A DNA stretch of 64,000 bases, taken from assembly GCF_009848505.1 (NCBI RefSeq), contig NZ_WWDL01000009.1, positions 1 to 64,000 of the forward strand, in the 5' to 3' direction. Position numbers and translations under genes: made by a program. Positions 49,336-60,228 of this stretch are shown here, one piece after another. Positions within the stretch are counted from its first letter, which is position 1. Each line of letters begins with the position of its first letter. This DNA comes from Muricoccus harenae (GTDB lineage Bacteria; Pseudomonadota; Alphaproteobacteria; Acetobacterales; Acetobacteraceae). Under the pieces are notes generated by a model. The model had not been told where the DNA came from, made no database searches, and was given only the letters and a program-made list of their open reading frames with translations.

Positions 49336-49599
49336 TTGCGACGCATCCTGCTACTTGCCGGCCTCGCCATCACGGCACTGCCGATCCTGCCCGACACCGC
49401 TCAGGCTCGTCCCCCCTGGGAGGAACATCGCCGCTGGGAACGGCATGAGCGCCGGGAGGCCAGGCGCGAGGAGCGCTGGCACCGCGAACGCTGGCGCGAG
49501 GCCCGCCGGCATGAGCGGCGCTATTACCAGCACTATGGCCCGCCCGTCGCCTATGCGCCGCCGCCTCCGGGCGTGATGCTCCAATTCAACCTGCGCTGA
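49336..49599 (+). CDS. Small exported Arg/Glu/His-rich protein
   Basis: The start is TTG at 49336, with AGGAGA 7 bases before it. The 87 residues begin with a signal peptide (LRRILLLAGLAITALPIL...AQA-RPP). About 40 residues follow, made almost only of Arg, Glu, His and Trp in short repeats (WERHERREARREE, RWREARRHERR), then a Tyr/Pro-rich end. I do not recognise a function. The repeat should form a highly charged amphipathic helix in the periplasm. It is convergent with rnj (6-base gap). Confidence 0.7.
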   Translation: MRRILLLAGLAITALPILPDTAQARPPWEEHRRWERHERREARREERWHRERWREARRHERRYYQHYGPPVAYAPPPPGVMLQFNLR

Positions 49600-49605
49600 G
49601 CGGGC

Positions 49606-51258
49606 TCACACCCGCAGCAGGTGCAACTCGACCAGCGGGCGCTTGCGGACGCGGCGCCCAATGGCCTTGCGAAGGGCGGTCCGCGCCGCCTCACGCAGGG
49701 CCGAGTCCTCGCGCCGCAGGGGCGCCGGAAGGTCGTTCACCAGTCGGGCCAAGTCGGCGGCGATCTGAGCCGGCGCCTCCTCCCCCGGCTCGAACAGACC
49801 CGGGGCGGAGATCTGCGGCACGCCGCGGACCTTGCCGTTGTCGTCCACGGCCAGCGAGCCGACGACGACGCCGTTGAACAGCATCCGTCGGCGCGCGCCC
49901 AGCACCCCGCCCTCAAGCGGCAGCAGTCGCGGCCCGTCCACGACCAGCTTGCCGCTCTGCACCGTCTCGCAGACCTCAACGGCGCCGGGTGCCAGGCGCA
50001 GCATGTCACCATCCTCGATCAGATGCGGAATGGCACCGAAGCTGCGCGCCAATGCCGCATGCTCCTGCAGGTGCCGCCACTCGCCGTGCACGGGAACGGC
50101 ATGGCGCGGCTTCACCAGATCATAGAGGCGGCGCAGCTCGTCCTTGGCCGGGTGGCCGGAGACATGCACCGGATGCTCGGAATCCGGCGTCACCACCCGG
50201 CAGCCGGCGCGGTAGAGCGCCGATTCCACTGCCATGATCGCCTTCTCGTTCCCCGGGATCATGCGGGAGGAGAAGATGACGGTGTCGCCCTCCCCCAGGG
50301 AGATCTGCGGATGGGTATCGGCCGCGATCTTCGCCAGCGCCGAGCGCGGTTCGCCCTGGCTACCGGTGCAGACGATCAGCAGCTCGTCATCCGGCAGGTA
50401 GCCGGCCTCCTCCTCATCAAGGAAAGGCGGCACATCCTTGAAATAGCCAGTCTCGCGCGCCGCGGCATCGGCGTTGCGGAGGGAGCGGCCGAACAGCGCC
50501 ACGCGCCGCCCCGCCGCCTTCGCGGCATAGGCGATGGATTCGATGCGCGCGATGTTGGTGGCGAAGCAGGCCACAGCCACCCGGCCCTTGAGGCCCCCGA
50601 TGAGCGAAGTCAGCGCCACGCGCACATCGGCCTCGCTGCCGGAATGACCGTCCACCAAGGCATTGGTGCTGTCGCAGACCATCGCCAGCACGCCTTCCTC
50701 GCCCAGGGCGGCAAAGGCGGCTTCGTCCGTGGGCAGGCCCGTGAGCGGGGACGGATCCAGCTTCCAGTCACCGGTATGCAGCACGATGCCATGGCGCGTG
50801 CGGATGGCCATAGCCTGTGATTCGGGCACCGAATGCGCCACACGCAGGAATTGCAGGTCGAAGTCACCGATCTTCACCCGAGCGGAAAGCGGCATGGTGT
50901 GCAACGTCACCTCGCCCATCAGCCCAGCCTCACCCAGCTTCCGGCGCAGCACCGCGCTGGCGAAGGGGCTGGCATAAATAGGGCAACGGAGTTGTGGCCA
51001 CAGGGCCGCCACCGCGCCGAGATGGTCCTCATGGGCATGGGTGATGACCAGCCCGACCAGACGGTCGCGCCGCTCAGCCAACCAGGTCGGGTCCGGGACG
51101 AGGATCTCCGCCTCTGGCGTCTCGGCGCCGCCGAAGCCGATGCCACAGTCCACAGCCAGCAACGCGCCGTCCAGGCGGTAGACATTGAGGTTCATGCCGA
51201 TCTCCCCCGTCCCCCCAAGCGGGAGGAAGGCGAGGTCGTCGGTCGTTTCGAAGGTCAT
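49606..51258 (-). CDS. rnj: Ribonuclease J (metallo-beta-lactamase RNase)
   Basis: 5' exonuclease and endonuclease for mRNA and rRNA processing; common in alphaproteobacteria. The start is ATG 51258 ([20 protein letters not shown]). The 550 residues include the zinc site H74-x-H76-x-D78-H79 ([11 protein letters not shown]), [10 protein letters not shown] and the beta-CASP blocks CDSTNA and [28 protein letters not shown] and [11 protein letters not shown] are followed by the C-terminal domain. It lies downstream of coaX, the usual order. Confidence 0.95.
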   Translation of the reverse strand: MTFETTDDLAFLPLGGTGEIGMNLNVYRLDGALLAVDCGIGFGGAETPEAEILVPDPTWLAERRDRLVGLVITHAHEDHLGAVAALWPQLRCPIYASPFASAVLRRKLGEAGLMGEVTLHTMPLSARVKIGDFDLQFLRVAHSVPESQAMAIRTRHGIVLHTGDWKLDPSPLTGLPTDEAAFAALGEEGVLAMVCDSTNALVDGHSGSEADVRVALTSLIGGLKGRVAVACFATNIARIESIAYAAKAAGRRVALFGRSLRNADAAARETGYFKDVPPFLDEEEAGYLPDDELLIVCTGSQGEPRSALAKIAADTHPQISLGEGDTVIFSSRMIPGNEKAIMAVESALYRAGCRVVTPDSEHPVHVSGHPAKDELRRLYDLVKPRHAVPVHGEWRHLQEHAALARSFGAIPHLIEDGDMLRLAPGAVEVCETVQSGKLVVDGPRLLPLEGGVLGARRRMLFNGVVVGSLAVDDNGKVRGVPQISAPGLFEPGEEAPAQIAADLARLVNDLPAPLRREDSALREAARTALRKAIGRRVRKRPLVELHLLRV

Positions 51259-51293
51259 TCGTTCTCGTTCTTGAGGAGTCTGGAAGCGTTGTC

Positions 51294-52076
51294 TTATGGA
51301 AGATGGGGGGTGGGTTGCGGGTCGCCAACAGGCGGCGACCATTGGGAGTGATATCGGGTTCGGTATGTTGAATGACGGTGGTCCCCTCCGCGAACAAGGG
51401 GGCAAGGCCGCCGGTCGCGATCACCTTCCGGGGACCGCCGAACTTGGCCTGAATCCGGGTCAAGAGCCCCTCCACCATCCCGACATAGCCCCAGAAGATC
51501 GCGGATTGCATGGCAGGCGCCGTGTCCCGGCCAGTGACCGCCTGGGGCCGGCCGATGCCAATCCTGGGGAGGCGGGCGGCGGGCCCGGTGCCAAGCCTCG
51601 ATCCACAGGTTGATGCCGGGAGCGATGACGCCGCCGACATGGGCCCCGCCCTCCCCCACGACGTCGGAGGTGGTGGCGGTACCGAAGTCGACGACAATCA
51701 GCGGGGCGGCATACTGGTCATGCGCGGCCAGCGCATTCGGGAGGCGGTCGGCACCGACCTCCATCGGGCCGTCGACCAACATCTCGAAGCCCCATCCCAC
51801 GCTGCCAGTCCGGGCGACCAGCGGCTCGCGGCCGAACCAGTCCCGCACGAAGCGGCGGAGTGTGTAGAGCGCGGCGGGCACCACTGTGCCGAGCGCGCAG
51901 CGATTGATATCGGCCGGCTGCAGCCTCGCATGCGACAGCAGGGCCAGCAGCCAGACGGCATATTCGTCGCTCGTCCGGCCCAGGCTGGTGGCGATCCGCC
52001 AGCGCCCGCGCCATCCCGACCTGTCATGCACGGCGAAGACGACATTGGTGTTGCCGGCATTGATGGCCAGGAGCAT
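51294..52076 (-). pseudogene. coaX: Type III pantothenate kinase, frameshifted
   Basis: CoaX phosphorylates pantothenate, the first step of CoA synthesis. The N-terminal part ([18 protein letters not shown]; then [53 protein letters not shown]) is in one frame. The rest of the family sequence is in the next: [35 protein letters not shown] and [15 protein letters not shown]. Removing one C from the GGGCCCGCC run near 51570 restores [11 protein letters not shown], so a single base appears inserted. The second frame has no stop before 51074 and would run into rnj, so the end may be altered too. It may be a real null or a sequencing error, since this kinase is usually essential unless another type exists elsewhere. 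Confidence 0.8.
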
Positions 52077-52096
52077 GGCGCGTCCTTCTCAGGCCC

Positions 52097-52822
52097 TCAG
52101 GGGCTCACGACCCCGGCCGTGACCATGCGCAGGCCGGTCGCGGTGCGAAGGCGCAGGGCCCCGGTCTCGTCCAGCCCGTCGAATGCGCCCCGGTGGAGGA
52201 CACCCCCTGAGTTCACCGTCAGCACCGCGCCGACAGCGTGGCCGAGCGCCAGCCAAGCCTCGCGGACCGCACTGAAACCTTCGGCGTTCAACACTCCGCA
52301 CCAGCGGTCGAGCGATGACATGATGGCAGCGGCTGCCTCCTCCGGCGTGAGGGCAGGCGGCGGCAGCGAGGCCGTCGCCCGCCCCGGGACAGGTGGCGCG
52401 TAGGCAAGGTTCACCCCGAATCCGAAGCACAACCAGGACAGGCGCCCACCCGCGTCCAGCGCAGCCTCGGTGAGGATGCCGGCGCATTTGGCCCCGCCCA
52501 GCAGCAGGTCGTTCGGCCATTTCAGCGTGAGGCCGAGGCCGGCATAGGGCGCCAGCGCCTCATACAGCGCGACGGCAGCCAGGAGGCTCCATTGCGGCAC
52601 CTCGCGGGCGGCCACATCCGGGCGAAGCAGAACGGAAAGATAAAGATTGCCTTCCGGTGATTCCCAGGTCCGACCCTGCGTGCCGCGCCCTGCCGACTGG
52701 CGGCGCGCGAGGATGGCGAGGCGCTCGGCCTGGCCATCCTCGGCACATCGCCGGATCAGGTCGGCAGTACTGGGAAGCTGATCATGGACCAGCAGCCGCC
52801 AGCCCGCCGGCGCCGAGTTCAC
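52097..52822 (-). CDS. birA: Biotin--protein ligase without repressor domain
   Basis: Attaches biotin to acetyl-CoA carboxylase BCCP. The 241 residues show the biotinoyl-AMP site GRGTQGRTWESPEGNLYLSV, the catalytic-Lys block LTLKWPNDLLLGGAKCAGIL and GFGVNLAYAPP. The N-terminal DNA-binding domain of E. coli BirA is missing, so it should be a ligase only. It overlaps the nuoN stop by 4 bases, and coaX follows 20 bases after the stop. Confidence 0.95.
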   Translation of the reverse strand: MNSAPAGWRLLVHDQLPSTADLIRRCAEDGQAERLAILARRQSAGRGTQGRTWESPEGNLYLSVLLRPDVAAREVPQWSLLAAVALYEALAPYAGLGLTLKWPNDLLLGGAKCAGILTEAALDAGGRLSWLCFGFGVNLAYAPPVPGRATASLPPPALTPEEAAAAIMSSLDRWCGVLNAEGFSAVREAWLALGHAVGAVLTVNSGGVLHRGAFDGLDETGALRLRTATGLRMVTAGVVSP

Positions 52823-54252
52823 CCGGCCAGCGCCGCAACCGCCGCCGCCGCCGCCGCCACGATGGGAGCGGGGAAGAGGAAGAAGAGCACATTGAACAGC
52901 CCGGCCCCCGCCAGCACCAGCGACACCGAGGCCGAGCGCGGATCAAGCGTGCCCGCGGGTGCGTCGAAATACATCACCTTGATGATGCGCAGGTAGTAGT
53001 AGGCGCCGATCACGCTGGTGAGCACGCCCACTGTCGCCAGCACCCAGTAGCCTTCCTGCACCGCAGCCAGGAAGACGTAGAGCTTCGAGAAGAAGCCCGC
53101 GAGCGGCGGAATGCCGGCCATGGAGAACATGAAGACCACCATGGCGATCGCCATGGCCGGATCGGTACGCCCGAGCCCGGCCAGGTCATCCACCCGCTCC
53201 AGCGAACGGCCCTGGCGCCGCATGGCGACCAGCACCGCGAAGACGCCGGCATTCATCACGAGGTAGATGGCCATGTAGAGCATCACGCCGCGCAACCCGG
53301 TGTCGGTCGCGACCGCGAGGCCCATCAGGGCGTAGCCGACATGGCCGATGGAGGAATAGGCCATCAGCCGCTTGATGTTCTGCTGCCGGATGGCCGCCAG
53401 CGAACCCAGGAGCATGGAGCCGAGCGAGGCGAGCCAGATCACCCCCTGCCACTGCGAGGCGAGATCGGCGAAGGGATCCGCCAGCACCCGCACCAGCAGC
53501 GACACGGCTGCTACCTTGGGCGCCGAGGCGAAGAAGGCTGTCACGGGCGTCGGCGCGCCCTCATAGACGTCGGGCGTCCACATGTGGAACGGCACCGCCG
53601 AGATTTTGAAGGCCAGCGCGGCGACCACGAAGGTCATCCCGACCACCACGCCGAGGGACACACCCTCCTGGCCCGAAACCGCGCTGCCGATGGCCGCGAA
53701 GCTGGTGGAGCCGGCGAAGCCATAGGTAAGGCTGGCGCCATAGAGATAGAGGCCGGAGGCCAGGGCGCCGAGCACGAAGTACTTCAGCCCGGCCTCGGCG
53801 GAACGCGCGTTGTCCCGATCGAAGGAGCCGAGGACGTAGAGCGACAGCGAGAGCAGCTCGAGCCCCATGTAGAGGGTTATGAGGTCGGAGGCCGAGACCA
53901 TCGCCATCATGCCGATCGTGCTGAACAGCACGAGGACCGGGAATTCGAATCGGGCAATGCCCTGCTTTTCGTTCCAGTCCAGCGCCAGCATCAGCCCGGT
54001 GGCGGCGCCGAGCAGGATCAGAACCTTCGCGAAGCGCGCGAAGCTGTCGGAAACGAACTGCCCGGCGAAGGCGGCGCCGTCAGGCGTCGCCATGGTCAGC
54101 ACCGCCGCCAGCAGCAGCGCGCCCAGCGTGCCCATGGTGACGGGAAACGTCATGTCCCGCTTCGGGATGACGCCGACCATCAGCAGCACCAGCCCGGCAC
54201 AAGCTAGCAGGATCTCAGGAAGGGCGAGGGTCCAGTTCATCGTCTCGCTCAT
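52819..54252 (-). CDS. nuoN: NADH-quinone oxidoreductase subunit N
   Basis: Antiporter-like proton-pumping subunit of complex I in the inner membrane. The start is ATG 54252 (MSETMNWTLALPEILL), after the nuoM stop. The 477 residues have about 14 membrane helices, with conserved YMGLELLSLSLYVLGSF, ALAFKISAVPFHMWTPDVYEGAPTP (pumping Lys) and KRLMAYSSIGHVGYALMG. Confidence 0.97.
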   Translation of the reverse strand: MSETMNWTLALPEILLACAGLVLLMVGVIPKRDMTFPVTMGTLGALLLAAVLTMATPDGAAFAGQFVSDSFARFAKVLILLGAATGLMLALDWNEKQGIARFEFPVLVLFSTIGMMAMVSASDLITLYMGLELLSLSLYVLGSFDRDNARSAEAGLKYFVLGALASGLYLYGASLTYGFAGSTSFAAIGSAVSGQEGVSLGVVVGMTFVVAALAFKISAVPFHMWTPDVYEGAPTPVTAFFASAPKVAAVSLLVRVLADPFADLASQWQGVIWLASLGSMLLGSLAAIRQQNIKRLMAYSSIGHVGYALMGLAVATDTGLRGVMLYMAIYLVMNAGVFAVLVAMRRQGRSLERVDDLAGLGRTDPAMAIAMVVFMFSMAGIPPLAGFFSKLYVFLAAVQEGYWVLATVGVLTSVIGAYYYLRIIKVMYFDAPAGTLDPRSASVSLVLAGAGLFNVLFFLFPAPIVAAAAAAVAALAG

Positions 54253-54256
54253 CGAC

Positions 54257-55768
54257 TCACAGCCCCGCCACGCGCGGCACGGCCAGGGCTGCCTCGTGCC
54301 GCTCCACGAGGGCGGCGACGGAGACTTCCCAGACATTGGTGAAGGATGAGGGGTAGAGCCCCATCCACAGAGTCAGCAGGATCAGCGGTGCAAAGATCGC
54401 GATCTCCCGCGGTGAGAGATCGAGCAGCCCCCGCACCTCCCCCTTCGTTATCTTGGAGAAGATCACCCGGCGATACAGCCAGAGCATATAGGCGGCGCCC
54501 AGGATCATGCCCGCGGCGGCACCAAGGGCCACCCAGGGGCTGGAGCGCCAAGCGCCCGTGATCACCAGGAACTCGCCCGGGAAGTTCGCCGTTCCCGGGA
54601 GGGCCACGCTCGCCATGGTGAAGAGCATGAAGACCAGCGCATAGGCGGGCATGACCTTCGCCACGCCGCCGTAGCGGGCGATCTCACGCGAATGCACCCG
54701 GTCATACAGCACGCCGACGCAGAGGAAGAGCGCGCCGGAGACCACGCCATGCGCGAGCATCGTGAAGATGGCGCCCGAAATACCCTGCTGGTTGAAGGTG
54801 AAGAGCCCGATCGTGACGACGCCCATATGGGCCACCGACGAATAGGCGATGAGCTTCTTCATGTCCTCCTGCGCGAAGGCGACGAGGCTGGTGTAGATCA
54901 CCGCGATGACGCTGAGGGCGAACATCAGCGGCGCGAAGAACTGCGAGGCTTCCGGGAAGAGCGGGATTGAGAAGCGGAGGAAGCCGTAGCCCCCCATCTT
55001 CAGCAGAACGCCCGCCAGGATGACCGAGCCGGCCGTCGGCGCCTCGACATGGGCATCCGGCAGCCAGGTATGGACCGGCCACATCGGCACCTTCACGGCG
55101 AAGGAGGCGAAGAAAGCCAGGAACATCCAGTACTGCCAGGCCGGCGGCACCGGGTTCTCCATCAGCGTCGCGATGTCCGTGCTGCCGGCGCGGTACCAGA
55201 GCGCGAGGATCGCCAGAAGCATCAGCACGGAGCCGAGCAGCGTGTAGAGGAAGAACTTGAAGGCGGCATAGACGCGCCGCTGCCCGCCCCACACCCCGAT
55301 GATCAGGAACATCGGAATCAGCACGCCTTCGAAGAAGACGTAGAAGATGATGAGATCGAGCGCGCAGAACATGCCGACCATCATCGTCTCGAGGACGAGG
55401 AAGGCGATCATGTACTCCCGCACGCGGGTCTGCACCGCCTCCCAGGAGGCGAGGATGCAAATCGGAGTCAGCAGGGTCGAGAGCAGGACGAACAGCATCG
55501 AAATGCCGTCCACGCCCATGTGGTAGTTGACGCCGAACTCCGGCAGCCAGGCGACCTGCTCGACGAACTGGGCATCGGCGACCTGTGGATCGAAGCGGAA
55601 CCACAGCACCAGCGACAGCACGAAGACGATCAGGCTGGTCCAGAGCGCAGTCCAGCGGGCGTTGGAGGCGACGGTCGCCTCATCCCCCCGGACGCACAGG
55701 ATGGCCAGTACCCCCGCCAGCGGCAGGAAGGTGAGGAGGGAGAGCAGCGGGAAGCCGGCCGCGTTCAT
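54257..55768 (-). CDS. nuoM: NADH-quinone oxidoreductase subunit M
   Basis: Antiporter-like subunit of complex I. The start is ATG 55768, overlapping the nuoL stop. The 503 residues have about 14 helices. They show the helix-5 Glu region [50 protein letters not shown] (pumping Lys) and [15 protein letters not shown]. Confidence 0.97.
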   Translation of the reverse strand: MNAAGFPLLSLLTFLPLAGVLAILCVRGDEATVASNARWTALWTSLIVFVLSLVLWFRFDPQVADAQFVEQVAWLPEFGVNYHMGVDGISMLFVLLSTLLTPICILASWEAVQTRVREYMIAFLVLETMMVGMFCALDLIIFYVFFEGVLIPMFLIIGVWGGQRRVYAAFKFFLYTLLGSVLMLLAILALWYRAGSTDIATLMENPVPPAWQYWMFLAFFASFAVKVPMWPVHTWLPDAHVEAPTAGSVILAGVLLKMGGYGFLRFSIPLFPEASQFFAPLMFALSVIAVIYTSLVAFAQEDMKKLIAYSSVAHMGVVTIGLFTFNQQGISGAIFTMLAHGVVSGALFLCVGVLYDRVHSREIARYGGVAKVMPAYALVFMLFTMASVALPGTANFPGEFLVITGAWRSSPWVALGAAAGMILGAAYMLWLYRRVIFSKITKGEVRGLLDLSPREIAIFAPLILLTLWMGLYPSSFTNVWEVSVAALVERHEAALAVPRVAGL

Positions 55769-57681
55769 CGGGTGAAGCCCAGGAAGATGACGGAGACGAA
55801 GACCACGAGACCCGCGATCATGGTGAAGGCGTAGTTCGCGACCCGCCCGGTCTGGAACCGCGCCACACCGCGCGCGGCATCGACGGTAATCGCCGCGATA
55901 CCGTTGGGCATGCCATCGATGATCCGCGCGTCGCCGGTCCGCCAGAACACCTGCGCCAAGCGGCGGAAGGGCCGGACGAAGATCGCGTTGTACAGCTCGT
56001 CGAAATACCACTTGTTCAGCAGGAAGCGGTAAACACCCGGGAAGGTCTCCGCCAGCCGCACCGGGAGACCCGGCGCAAACATGTAGAAGAGATAGGCGAG
56101 CGCGATGCCGGCAATGGCGATCACGGTCGGCGCCAGCGGCACCCAGCCCGGCACCTCATGCGCATTGTGCAGCACATGGTTGTGCTCGGCTGTGAAGATG
56201 GACCCGTTCCAGAACTCTGCCTGGTGGTGCCCGACGAACAGGTCGGCGAAGGCCGCGCCGGTGAAGAGCGCGCCAAGCGCCAGGACCAGCAGCGGGATCA
56301 GCATCACCGCCGGGCTCTCATGCACATGCTCCATGGTGTGTTGATCCGCCCGCGGCTTGCCGTGGAAGGTGAGGATCAGCAGGCGCCAGGAGTAGAAGGC
56401 CGTGAGGAAGGCGGCGATCAGACCCATGACGAAGGCGAACATCCCGGCGCCCGTATGGGCGGCGAAGGCGCTCTCCAGGATCATGTCCTTGGAATAGTAG
56501 CCGGCGAAGAAGGGGATACCAGCCAGGGCCAGGCTGCCGATCCACATCACGGCATAGGTGACCGGGATCTTCGCCCAGATGCCGCCCATCTTCCGGATGT
56601 CCTGCTCATCCGACATGGCGTGGATCACGGAGCCCGCCGAGAGGAAGAGCAGCGCCTTGAAGAAGGCATGGGTAAAGAGGTGGAAGATCGCCGCCTGATA
56701 GGCGCCCACCCCGATGGCGAAGAACATGTAGCCGAGTTGCGAGCAGGTCGAATAGGCGATGATGCGCTTGATGTCGTTCTGCACGCAGCCGATCGTCGCA
56801 GCGAAGAAGGCCGTTGCGGCGCCGACGATGGTCACGATGGTCAGGGCTACCGGGGCGTATTCGAAGATGGGCGACATGCGCGCCAGCAGGAACACGCCGG
56901 CCGTCACCATGGTGGCGGCATGGATCAGCGCGGAGACGGGCGTCGGCCCCTCCATCGCGTCCGGCAGCCAAGTATGCAGGCCGAGCTGCGCCGACTTGCC
57001 GCAGGCGCCGAGGAACAGCAGCACCGAGATCACCTCAAGCGCCGGGAGGCCGGCGAAGGTGGCCCCGCGCATCTCCTCCACCCGGGGGAAGATGTCGCCA
57101 AAATTCAGGGCGCCGAAGGTCCAGAAGGTGAGCGCCATGCCGAGCATGAAGAACACGTCGCCGACGCGGTTCACGATGAAGGCCTTCATCGCCGCCCGGT
57201 TGGCGCTCTCGCGGTCGTACCAGTAGCCGATCAGCAGGTAGCTCGCGAGGCCAACGCCTTCCCAGCCGAAGAACAGCTGGACCAGGTTGTCCGCCGTCAC
57301 AAGCATCAGCATGGCGAAGGTGAAGAGACCGAGATAGGCAAAGAAGCGCGGCGGCGTCTCGTCATGCGACATGTAGCCGACGCTGTAGAGATGGATGAGG
57401 GTGGAGATGAAGGTCACCATCCCGACCATCATCGCGCTTAGCGTGTCATAGCGGAGTGCCCAGTCGACGGTCAGCCCGCCGACATCGATCCATTCGGAGA
57501 TGGTGACGGTACGGGGCGCCGAGTGCAGCCCGACTTCGACGAAGGCCGAGACGCCGCAGATGGCGGCCAGCACCATGCAGCCGACCGAGACCCACATGGA
57601 GAGCTTGTCGCCCAGCCAGCGGCCGAAGAACCCCGCAAGCGTCGCGCCCAGCAGGGGGAAGAAGACGGCACCGACGAACAT
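55765..57681 (-). CDS. nuoL: NADH-quinone oxidoreductase subunit L
   Basis: Largest antiporter-like subunit of complex I. The 638 residues start [20 protein letters not shown]. Blocks seen are [49 protein letters not shown] and [20 protein letters not shown]. The long C-terminal part carries the lateral helix and last membrane segment. nuoK ends 6 bases before it. Confidence 0.98.
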   Translation of the reverse strand: MFVGAVFFPLLGATLAGFFGRWLGDKLSMWVSVGCMVLAAICGVSAFVEVGLHSAPRTVTISEWIDVGGLTVDWALRYDTLSAMMVGMVTFISTLIHLYSVGYMSHDETPPRFFAYLGLFTFAMLMLVTADNLVQLFFGWEGVGLASYLLIGYWYDRESANRAAMKAFIVNRVGDVFFMLGMALTFWTFGALNFGDIFPRVEEMRGATFAGLPALEVISVLLFLGACGKSAQLGLHTWLPDAMEGPTPVSALIHAATMVTAGVFLLARMSPIFEYAPVALTIVTIVGAATAFFAATIGCVQNDIKRIIAYSTCSQLGYMFFAIGVGAYQAAIFHLFTHAFFKALLFLSAGSVIHAMSDEQDIRKMGGIWAKIPVTYAVMWIGSLALAGIPFFAGYYSKDMILESAFAAHTGAGMFAFVMGLIAAFLTAFYSWRLLILTFHGKPRADQHTMEHVHESPAVMLIPLLVLALGALFTGAAFADLFVGHHQAEFWNGSIFTAEHNHVLHNAHEVPGWVPLAPTVIAIAGIALAYLFYMFAPGLPVRLAETFPGVYRFLLNKWYFDELYNAIFVRPFRRLAQVFWRTGDARIIDGMPNGIAAITVDAARGVARFQTGRVANYAFTMIAGLVVFVSVIFLGFTR

Positions 57682-57687
57682 GGCGCC

Positions 57688-57999
57688 CTAACCCTTCAGG
57701 GTGGACACGTCTTCCACCTCGATCGTGCCGCGGTTGCGGAAGTAGATGACGACGATGGCCAGCCCGATCGCGGCCTCGGCGGCCGCCACGGTCAGGATGA
57801 ACATCGAGAAGATCTGCCCCGTGAGGTCCCCCAGATTTGCCGAGAAGGCCACCAGGTTGAGGTTCACGGAAAGCAGGATCAGTTCCAGCGACATCAGGAT
57901 GACGATGATGTTCTTCCGGTTCAGGAAGATGCCGAAGATGCCGAGCACGAAGAGGATCGCGCCGACCGTCAGGTAATGGCCCAGGCCGATTTCAAGCAT
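57688..57999 (-). CDS. nuoK: NADH-quinone oxidoreductase subunit K
   Basis: Small three-helix membrane subunit of complex I in the E-channel. The 103 residues include the conserved Glu residues in [18 protein letters not shown] and [17 protein letters not shown]. It overlaps the nuoJ stop by 1 base. Confidence 0.97.
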   Translation of the reverse strand: MLEIGLGHYLTVGAILFVLGIFGIFLNRKNIIVILMSLELILLSVNLNLVAFSANLGDLTGQIFSMFILTVAAAEAAIGLAIVVIYFRNRGTIEVEDVSTLKG

Positions 58000-58688
58000 C
58001 AGTGGTGCCCCCCATGGCCGTGATCGTCATGCGCCACGGCCTTCGGCTTCTCTTCCTCGGGCGGCAGCGGACGAAGGATGCCCAATTCCCCGATCGAGGC
58101 GCCGAGCGGCACCGAGGCCATATCGAGCTGGGTGCGGCGCGACACCTGCACGCCAATGTCCTGCCGCCGGCTGCGCAGCCGGTCGCGATGGGTGAGCACG
58201 ATGGCGCCGATCATCGCCACGAGCAGGATCAGACCCGCGCCCTGGAACAGGAAGATATAGTCCGTATAGAGCACCCGTCCGATGGCGGCCGTGTTCTGCA
58301 CGCCTTCCTGCACCGGATGCAGCCGCAGCCCCTCGGACTGCCCGCTGGACTGCCAGGCGCCCAGTACGAAGACCAGTTCCAGGAACAGGATACCGCCGAT
58401 CACCGCACCGATCGGAGCATAGCGCTGGAAACCTTCACGCAGCTGCGTGAAGTCGATGTCCAGCATCATCACCACGAAGAGGAATAGCACTGCAACGGCG
58501 CCAACATAGACGATGACCAGGATCATCGCCAGGAACTCGGCGCCGGCGATGAGGAACAGCGCGGCGGCGTTGAAGAACGCCAGGATCAGGTACAGCACGC
58601 TGTGCACCGGGTTCCGGCTGGTGACCACCATCACGGCGCTGGCGATCAGCACCCCGGCGAAGGCGTAAAAGGCGAGTCCGGCGATCAT
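57999..58688 (-). CDS. nuoJ: NADH-quinone oxidoreductase subunit J
   Basis: Five-helix membrane subunit with the pi-bulge helix. The start is ATG 58688 ([20 protein letters not shown]), overlapping the nuoI stop by 4 bases. The 229 residues contain [20 protein letters not shown] and [22 protein letters not shown]. The His-rich end ([10 protein letters not shown]) is an unusual but plausible tail. Confidence 0.96.
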   Translation of the reverse strand: MIAGLAFYAFAGVLIASAVMVVTSRNPVHSVLYLILAFFNAAALFLIAGAEFLAMILVIVYVGAVAVLFLFVVMMLDIDFTQLREGFQRYAPIGAVIGGILFLELVFVLGAWQSSGQSEGLRLHPVQEGVQNTAAIGRVLYTDYIFLFQGAGLILLVAMIGAIVLTHRDRLRSRRQDIGVQVSRRTQLDMASVPLGASIGELGILRPLPPEEEKPKAVAHDDHGHGGHH

Positions 58689-59173
58689 CGATAGGGTGCA
58701 TCCGCCTGGAGGCGCGCGGCCAGGATCGGCTCCCACCGGTCGCCGTTATCGAGAAGCTTCTCCTTGTCGTAGAAGAGCTCCTCGCGGGTCTCGGTCGCAA
58801 ATTCCAAATTCGGCCCAAGAACGATCGCATCCACCGGGCATGCCTCCTCGCAGAGGCCGCAATAGATGCACTTGGTCATGTCGAGGTCGTAGCGCGTGGT
58901 CCGCCGGGAGGCGTCCTCCCGCGGTTCGGACTCGATGGTGATGCACACCGCCGGGCAGACCGCCTCGCAGAGCTTGCAGGCGATGCACCGCTCCTCGCCA
59001 TTGGGGTAACGGCGCAGCCCATGCTCCCCGCGGAAACGCGGGCTGAGGGGCGCGCGTTCAGCTGGGTAGGCAATTGTGGCCTTCCGGCTGAAGAAGGCCT
59101 TCAGCGTCAGCCCCATGCCGGAGACCAGCTCCGTCAGCAGGAGGCTGCGCGCGATCTTGTCGAGCGTCGCCAT
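58685..59173 (-). CDS. nuoI: NADH-quinone oxidoreductase subunit I
   Basis: Carries clusters N6a and N6b. The 162 residues have two 4Fe-4S motifs: C63, C66, C69, C73 ([11 protein letters not shown]) and C102, C105, C108, C112 ([11 protein letters not shown]), each followed by Pro. The N-terminal amphipathic part is typical. It follows nuoH after 44 bases. Confidence 0.98.
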   Translation of the reverse strand: MATLDKIARSLLLTELVSGMGLTLKAFFSRKATIAYPAERAPLSPRFRGEHGLRRYPNGEERCIACKLCEAVCPAVCITIESEPREDASRRTTRYDLDMTKCIYCGLCEEACPVDAIVLGPNLEFATETREELFYDKEKLLDNGDRWEPILAARLQADAPYR

Positions 59174-59217
59174 TCAGCGGACCTTTCCGGGGCAGCAGTG
59201 CCCCCCAATCATCGAAC

Positions 59218-60228
59218 TCATGCCGGGAGCCACCCGAAGATCTTCAGCGCCGCCGCCGTCAGCACCAGCCAGACGAGGCTGATCGGTAGGAAGACCTTCC
59301 AGCCCAGCCGCATCAGCTGGTCGTAGCGGTAGCGCGGGAAGGTCGCGCGAACCCAGACGAAGGTGAAAAGACAGAGGCAGACCTTCAGGATGAACCAGAT
59401 CGGCCCCGGCACCCAGTTGAAGGGCGCCACATCGAAGGGCGGCAGCCAGCCACCCAGGAACAGGATGGTGGTGAGCGAGGACATGAGGATCATGTTCGCG
59501 TACTCACCCAGGAAGAAGAGGGCGAAGGTCATCGCGGAATATTCCACGAAGAACCCCGCCACCAGCTCCGATTCACCCTCGGGCAAGTCGAAGGGCGCCC
59601 GGTTCGTCTCCGCCAGGGTGGAGATGAAGAAGATGATGAACATCGGGAAGAGCGGGATGAAGAACCAAAGGCCCTTCTGCGCCAGCACGACATCCGTCAG
59701 GTTCAGCGACCCCACGCAGAGCAGCACCGTGACGATCACGAAGCCCATCGAGACTTCGTAGGAGACCATCTGCGCCGCCGAGCGCAGCGCACCCAGGAAG
59801 GCATACTTCGAATTCGAGGCCCAGCCGGCGATGATGATGCCGTAGACGCCGAGGGAGGAGATGGCGAAGAGGTAGAGCACGCCGACATTGATGTCGGCGA
59901 TTGCCCAGCCCTCGTTCACCGGGATCACCGCCCAGGCGATCATCGCCAACATAAAGGTGAGCATCGGCGCCATGATGAAGAGCACCCGGCTCGCGCCCGC
60001 GGGCACGATGGTTTCCTTCATCAGCATCTTCGCCGCATCGGCGAAGGGCTGCAGCAGGCCGAAGAAGCCAACGACGTTTGGCCCCTTCCGCAGTTGCATC
60101 GCCGCCATGATCTTGCGCTCGGCCCAGGTGAGATAGGCCACGAAGATCAGCAGCGGCACCAGCAGCGCCAGCGCCTGCGCGACGGTCAGCGACAACACGC
60201 CGAGGGGGGAGTTGAGGAAGCTGTCCAT
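59218..60228 (-). CDS. nuoH: NADH-quinone oxidoreductase subunit H
   Basis: Membrane subunit that forms most of the quinone chamber. The start is ATG 60228 ([20 protein letters not shown]), overlapping the nuoG stop. The 336 residues have about eight helices, with [23 protein letters not shown] and the Glu-rich loop [23 protein letters not shown]. Confidence 0.97.
   Translation of the reverse strand: MDSFLNSPLGVLSLTVAQALALLVPLLIFVAYLTWAERKIMAAMQLRKGPNVVGFFGLLQPFADAAKMLMKETIVPAGASRVLFIMAPMLTFMLAMIAWAVIPVNEGWAIADINVGVLYLFAISSLGVYGIIIAGWASNSKYAFLGALRSAAQMVSYEVSMGFVIVTVLLCVGSLNLTDVVLAQKGLWFFIPLFPMFIIFFISTLAETNRAPFDLPEGESELVAGFFVEYSAMTFALFFLGEYANMILMSSLTTILFLGGWLPPFDVAPFNWVPGPIWFILKVCLCLFTFVWVRATFPRYRYDQLMRLGWKVFLPISLVWLVLTAAALKIFGWLPA

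Noticed and set aside
51259-51405. Upstream start of rnj at 51405
   Set aside because: The extra 49 residues have no family similarity and overlap the end of coa[17 protein letters not shown] at 51258 is the normal beginning.
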